A stretch of 55,029 bases of DNA from an uncultured Alphaproteobacteria bacterium (GTDB taxonomy: Bacteria > Pseudomonadota > Alphaproteobacteria > HIMB59 > GCA-002718135), in assembly GCA_902589095.1 (NCBI GenBank), contig CACIRR010000003.1:1-55029 (forward strand), in the 5' to 3' direction. The notes beneath the pieces are model-generated. The model ran no database searches and had not been told where the DNA came from. It worked only from the letters and a program-made list of their open reading frames with translations. A program made the position numbers and the translations under genes. Below, piece after piece: positions 52,630-55,029 of this stretch (position 1 is its first letter; every line of letters starts with the position of its first letter).

Positions 52630-53727
52630 TTATTTTAATGTTGCAGCGTGAGCCATACCTAATTTAGCATTAGACATTTGAGCGCCACTCCAAAATGGTA
52701 CTGCAATATCAGCGAATTCTTTCATAGAAGTATACACTTCATTGAAAAATTCATTTTCTTCTGCATTTTTATTTAGAGTTGCTAAAGCAGCTGCCATGTA
52801 TTCAGAGAAATAATCAGTTGGTGTATCATGTAATATAACACCAGCTTCTTCTGTTAACATTCTCAGCGCTTTACCGTTCTCATAAATTCTATCAGATAAA
52901 GTCAGCATCAATGATGCATCAGCAGCTACCTGTAGAGAAGCTTTTTCATGATCAGTTAAACTATCATATAGACTCCCGTTCATATAAAAGTCTGCATTTA
53001 CGACAACTTGGTGCAAACCCTGAAGGTAGTAGTGCTTTAATACTTTTTGAAAACCAAACACACTGTCAGGTTTTGGGCAGCACCATTCTGCAGCATCAAT
53101 TGTACCAGCTTCAAGAGCAGGGAGGATATCTCCACCACCCATTGCTACTGAAGCAATACCAATATCTTTATATGTTTGACCAGGTATTCCTGGAGGTGTT
53201 CTAAAGCGATATTTTCTAAAATCCTCCATACTTGTGATTGGTTCTTTAAACCATCCCAATGCTTCTGGACCAACAGGCTGGAGCATAAATCCCTTTATGT
53301 CTCTTCCCATCTCATCCCAAAGTTGTTCATATAATTCTTTTCCACCTGCAGCGTTAAACCAAGATAGGAATGCTAAGTTATCGATCCCTACACCACCACC
53401 TGCAACAGGTGATCCAAATAACATTGCAGCTGGATGTTCTCCTGACCAATAGTGAGTCCAAGCAAATCCACAATCAATAAGACCTTTATCGATTGCATCC
53501 AGTGTTTCTTTACCACCAACAACAGTACCTGCTGGCATAATTTCAAATTTTAAAGACCCTCCAGTTAACTCTGTAACTCTATCAGTAAACTCTTCTTTTA
53601 GTAAACGAGCCTCATCACTCTTAGCATTTAAAACCGTCTGACACTTTAGTGTTTTTGCTTTTGCGGAGACAGTTGCAAATCCTAGAATCAAAATTGTTCC
53701 TAGAACTAATGTTAATAATTTTTTCAT
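52630..53727 (-). CDS. TRAP transporter solute-binding protein (DctP, mannitol/2-oxoacid group)
   Basis: 365 aa DctP-family protein with a Sec signal peptide (1 to about 24, ending VSAKA). 'TVVGGKETLDAIDKGLIDCGF' in pieces, 'YRFRTPPGIPGQTYKDIG', 'ALEAGTIDAAEWCCPKPD' and 'YYLQGLHQ' place it with FcbT1/TakP-type proteins that bind carboxylates such as 2-oxoacids, with the Arg in 'RFRTPPG' likely holding the acid. GGGAGG ribosome site. First gene of the TRAP unit. An organic acid or hydroxysulfonate are possible ligands. Confidence 0.93.
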   Translation of the reverse strand: MKKLLTLVLGTILILGFATVSAKAKTLKCQTVLNAKSDEARLLKEEFTDRVTELTGGSLKFEIMPAGTVVGGKETLDAIDKGLIDCGFAWTHYWSGEHPAAMLFGSPVAGGGVGIDNLAFLSWFNAAGGKELYEQLWDEMGRDIKGFMLQPVGPEALGWFKEPITSMEDFRKYRFRTPPGIPGQTYKDIGIASVAMGGGDILPALEAGTIDAAEWCCPKPDSVFGFQKVLKHYYLQGLHQVVVNADFYMNGSLYDSLTDHEKASLQVAADASLMLTLSDRIYENGKALRMLTEEAGVILHDTPTDYFSEYMAAALATLNKNAEENEFFNEVYTSMKEFADIAVPFWSGAQMSNAKLGMAHAATLK

Positions 53728-53971
53728 GTTACCTCCCGAAAAATTGTATAAAAAAACTTAACACTAATAAAACGTTTTACAAAGATATTATTAGGATTAA
53801 TTAATAAAAAATATTGATATTAATATAATAATGAAAAAAATAAAAATTAAGCAAATAGCAAAAAAAATAAATAATTTAAAATATGTTGCCATTAAATTTT
53901 ATACATTTTAAACCAATCTTGTTTATAAAATTATCTATTAATTACCTAATTTTTAAACTCAAATATTTATA
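53728..53971. other. AT-rich divergent intergenic region
   Basis: 244 bp between the TRAP binding-protein gene and the GMC oxidoreductase gene. It must hold both promoters; I recognise only the GGGAGG of the TRAP gene. A 26-codon Lys-rich frame from 53831 is probably chance. Confidence 0.4.
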
Positions 53972-55029
53972 ATGAGTGATAGTTTTGATTATATAATTGT
54001 TGGAGCTGGTTCTGCTGGATGCGTACTAGCAAACAGATTGTCAGCCAATCCAAAAATCTCAGTTTTGTTAATTGAAGCAGGAGGAAAAGATACGTATCCA
54101 TGGATACATATACCTGTTGGTTATTACAAAACCATGCATAATCCAAAAACGGATTGGTGTTTCAAAACAGAACCAGATGAGTCCATCAATGGAAGATCAA
54201 TTAATTATCCAAGAGGAAAAACATTAGGGGGCAGTTCGTCAATAAACGGTCTATTGTATATAAGAGGGCAATCAAGAGATTATGATATTTGGCGACAACT
54301 CGGAAACACTGGGTGGGGATGGGAAGATGTACTCCCCTACTTTATTAAATCAGAAAATCAGGAAAGAGGGGCAAATAAGTTTCATGGTGTTGGAGGTCCT
54401 TTATCAGTTTCTGATATTAGAATTAAACTTGATATTTTAGACGAATTCCAAAATGCTGCTGAAGAGATCGGTATACCTAAAATAAAAGATTTTAACACCG
54501 GTGATAATTTTGGATGTGATTATTTTCAAGTGACCGAAAAAAATGGATTACGATGCAGCACTGCCGTTGGTTATTTAAACCCAGCTAAAAAAAGAAAAAA
54601 TTTAAAAATTGTGGTTAAGGCACATGTAAAACAAATTAATTTTGATGGAAAAAAAGCTGTTGGCATTTCCTATTGGCATGACAATCAATTGATATCGGTA
54701 AAAACTAATAAAGAAGTAATATTGTCAGCAGGCGCAATTGGCTCGCCTCATATTTTACAAGCATCAGGAATTGGCAATGAGAACAAATTACATAAATTAG
54801 GCATAAACATGGTTCATCATAATCCAAATGTTGGACAAAATCTTCAAGACCATCTGATGTTAAGACCTGTCTACAAAGTAAAAAATATAAAAACACTAAA
54901 CAAGACTATCAATAGTTTTTTTGGCAAAATGTTAATTGGAATGGAGTTTGTTTTTTTTAGAAAAGGCGTAATGACAATGGGTGCAAGTCAGTTATGTGGT
55001 TTTGCTAAAAGTGACGAGAATAAAGAAAC
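53972..55029 (+). CDS. GMC-family oxidoreductase (choline dehydrogenase-like), cut by window end
   Basis: N-terminal 352 residues of a flavin-dependent GMC oxidoreductase (usual length 530-560); the frame is still open at the last base. FAD motif 'DYIIVGAGSAGCVLANRLS', then 'LLIEAGG', the GMC signature 'GKTLGGSSSINGLLYIRGQ', and signature 2 'LSAGAIGSPHILQASGIG'. It oxidises a primary or secondary alcohol such as choline or a polyethylene-glycol-like or sugar alcohol. Divergent from the TRAP importer, whose cargo it might oxidise. The active-site His pair is beyond the window. Confidence 0.92.
   Translation, partial: MSDSFDYIIVGAGSAGCVLANRLSANPKISVLLIEAGGKDTYPWIHIPVGYYKTMHNPKTDWCFKTEPDESINGRSINYPRGKTLGGSSSINGLLYIRGQSRDYDIWRQLGNTGWGWEDVLPYFIKSENQERGANKFHGVGGPLSVSDIRIKLDILDEFQNAAEEIGIPKIKDFNTGDNFGCDYFQVTEKNGLRCSTAVGYLNPAKKRKNLKIVVKAHVKQINFDGKKAVGISYWHDNQLISVKTNKEVILSAGAIGSPHILQASGIGNENKLHKLGINMVHHNPNVGQNLQDHLMLRPVYKVKNIKTLNKTINSFFGKMLIGMEFVFFRKGVMTMGASQLCGFAKSDENKE

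Noticed and set aside
53831..53911. 26-codon Lys-rich frame starting MKKIKIKQIAKKINN, faintly like a regulator N-terminus
   Set aside because: Too short, no ribosome site, composition expected by chance in DNA this AT-rich.
1..55029. CRISPR arrays, insertion sequences, prophage, tRNA or rRNA genes
   Set aside because: None recognised by eye; no transposase or integrase genes and no regularly spaced repeats.

Overview
The window looks like a streamlined, AT-rich marine alphaproteobacterium. Intergenic gaps are very short, ATGA-coupled starts are common, all six convergent gene pairs abut or overlap (overlap of 6 bp up to a 24 bp gap), and there are many substrate-binding-protein importers (two CUT1 sugar ABC systems, one peptide-type ABC system, one TRAP system). 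Gene content (sulfatases, sulfonate enzymes, taurine/omega-amino-acid enzymes, double SnoaL proteins) would fit the AEGEAN-169/HIMB59 group or a SAR11-like relative. That placement is inference; no rRNA or tRNA gene is visible.

Region 1 (about 68-20013) is the most interesting part. I read it as a sulfoquinovose (SQ) or related sulfosugar catabolic island. The plus strand carries a translationally coupled trio: LacD/YihT-type aldolase, FucI-like isomerase and a Gfo/Idh/MocA protein that may be an NAD-dependent sulfoquinovosidase. The minus strand carries an apparently single 11-gene run: a peptide-type ABC importer (20013 to 13708), an EamA transporter, an aldose epimerase, both subunits of sulfopyruvate decarboxylase (ComD, ComE), a YihV-like PfkB kinase and an SlcC-like sulfolactate dehydrogenase. 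Read together: import, glycoside cleavage, anomerisation, isomerisation, phosphorylation, aldol cleavage to dihydroxyacetone phosphate plus sulfolactaldehyde, then sulfolactate to sulfopyruvate to sulfoacetaldehyde. No dedicated sulfolactaldehyde dehydrogenase is visible. Divergent from the trio is a CUT1 importer without ATPase, with an SGSH-like sulfatase and an FGE-fold protein that lacks the catalytic cysteines.

Region 2 (20183-30185): a phosphonate-monoester-hydrolase/arylsulfatase-type enzyme, a MetE C-domain-only protein, an alanine racemase-like enzyme, then DUF1989 protein, ureohydrolase, alanine dehydrogenase and an omega-amino acid:pyruvate aminotransferase, divergent from a phosphate acetyl/butyryltransferase-like protein and a DMT transporter. 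Aminotransferase, alanine dehydrogenase and Pta are the usual companions of taurine breakdown through sulfoacetaldehyde; Xsc itself is not here.

Region 3 (30210-43497): a second CUT1 importer without ATPase, divergent from a LacI regulator, surrounded by an SDR, a HAD protein with a destroyed motif I, three double-SnoaL proteins, a double cupin, a second MetE-like protein, an alpha/beta hydrolase and an HpsN-like (sulfopropanediol dehydrogenase, HisD-fold) enzyme. Most of this is an uncharacterised catabolic set.

Region 4 (43494-55029): CysD, CysNC and CysQ (PAPS synthesis and turnover), an old-yellow-enzyme/trimethylamine-dehydrogenase-like flavoprotein, a CMD-family protein, a Ca/Na antiporter, a TRAP transporter, and a GMC oxidoreductase cut by the window end. 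A recurring architectural feature is a strong stem-loop directly after each of the four solute-binding-protein genes and before the permease genes.
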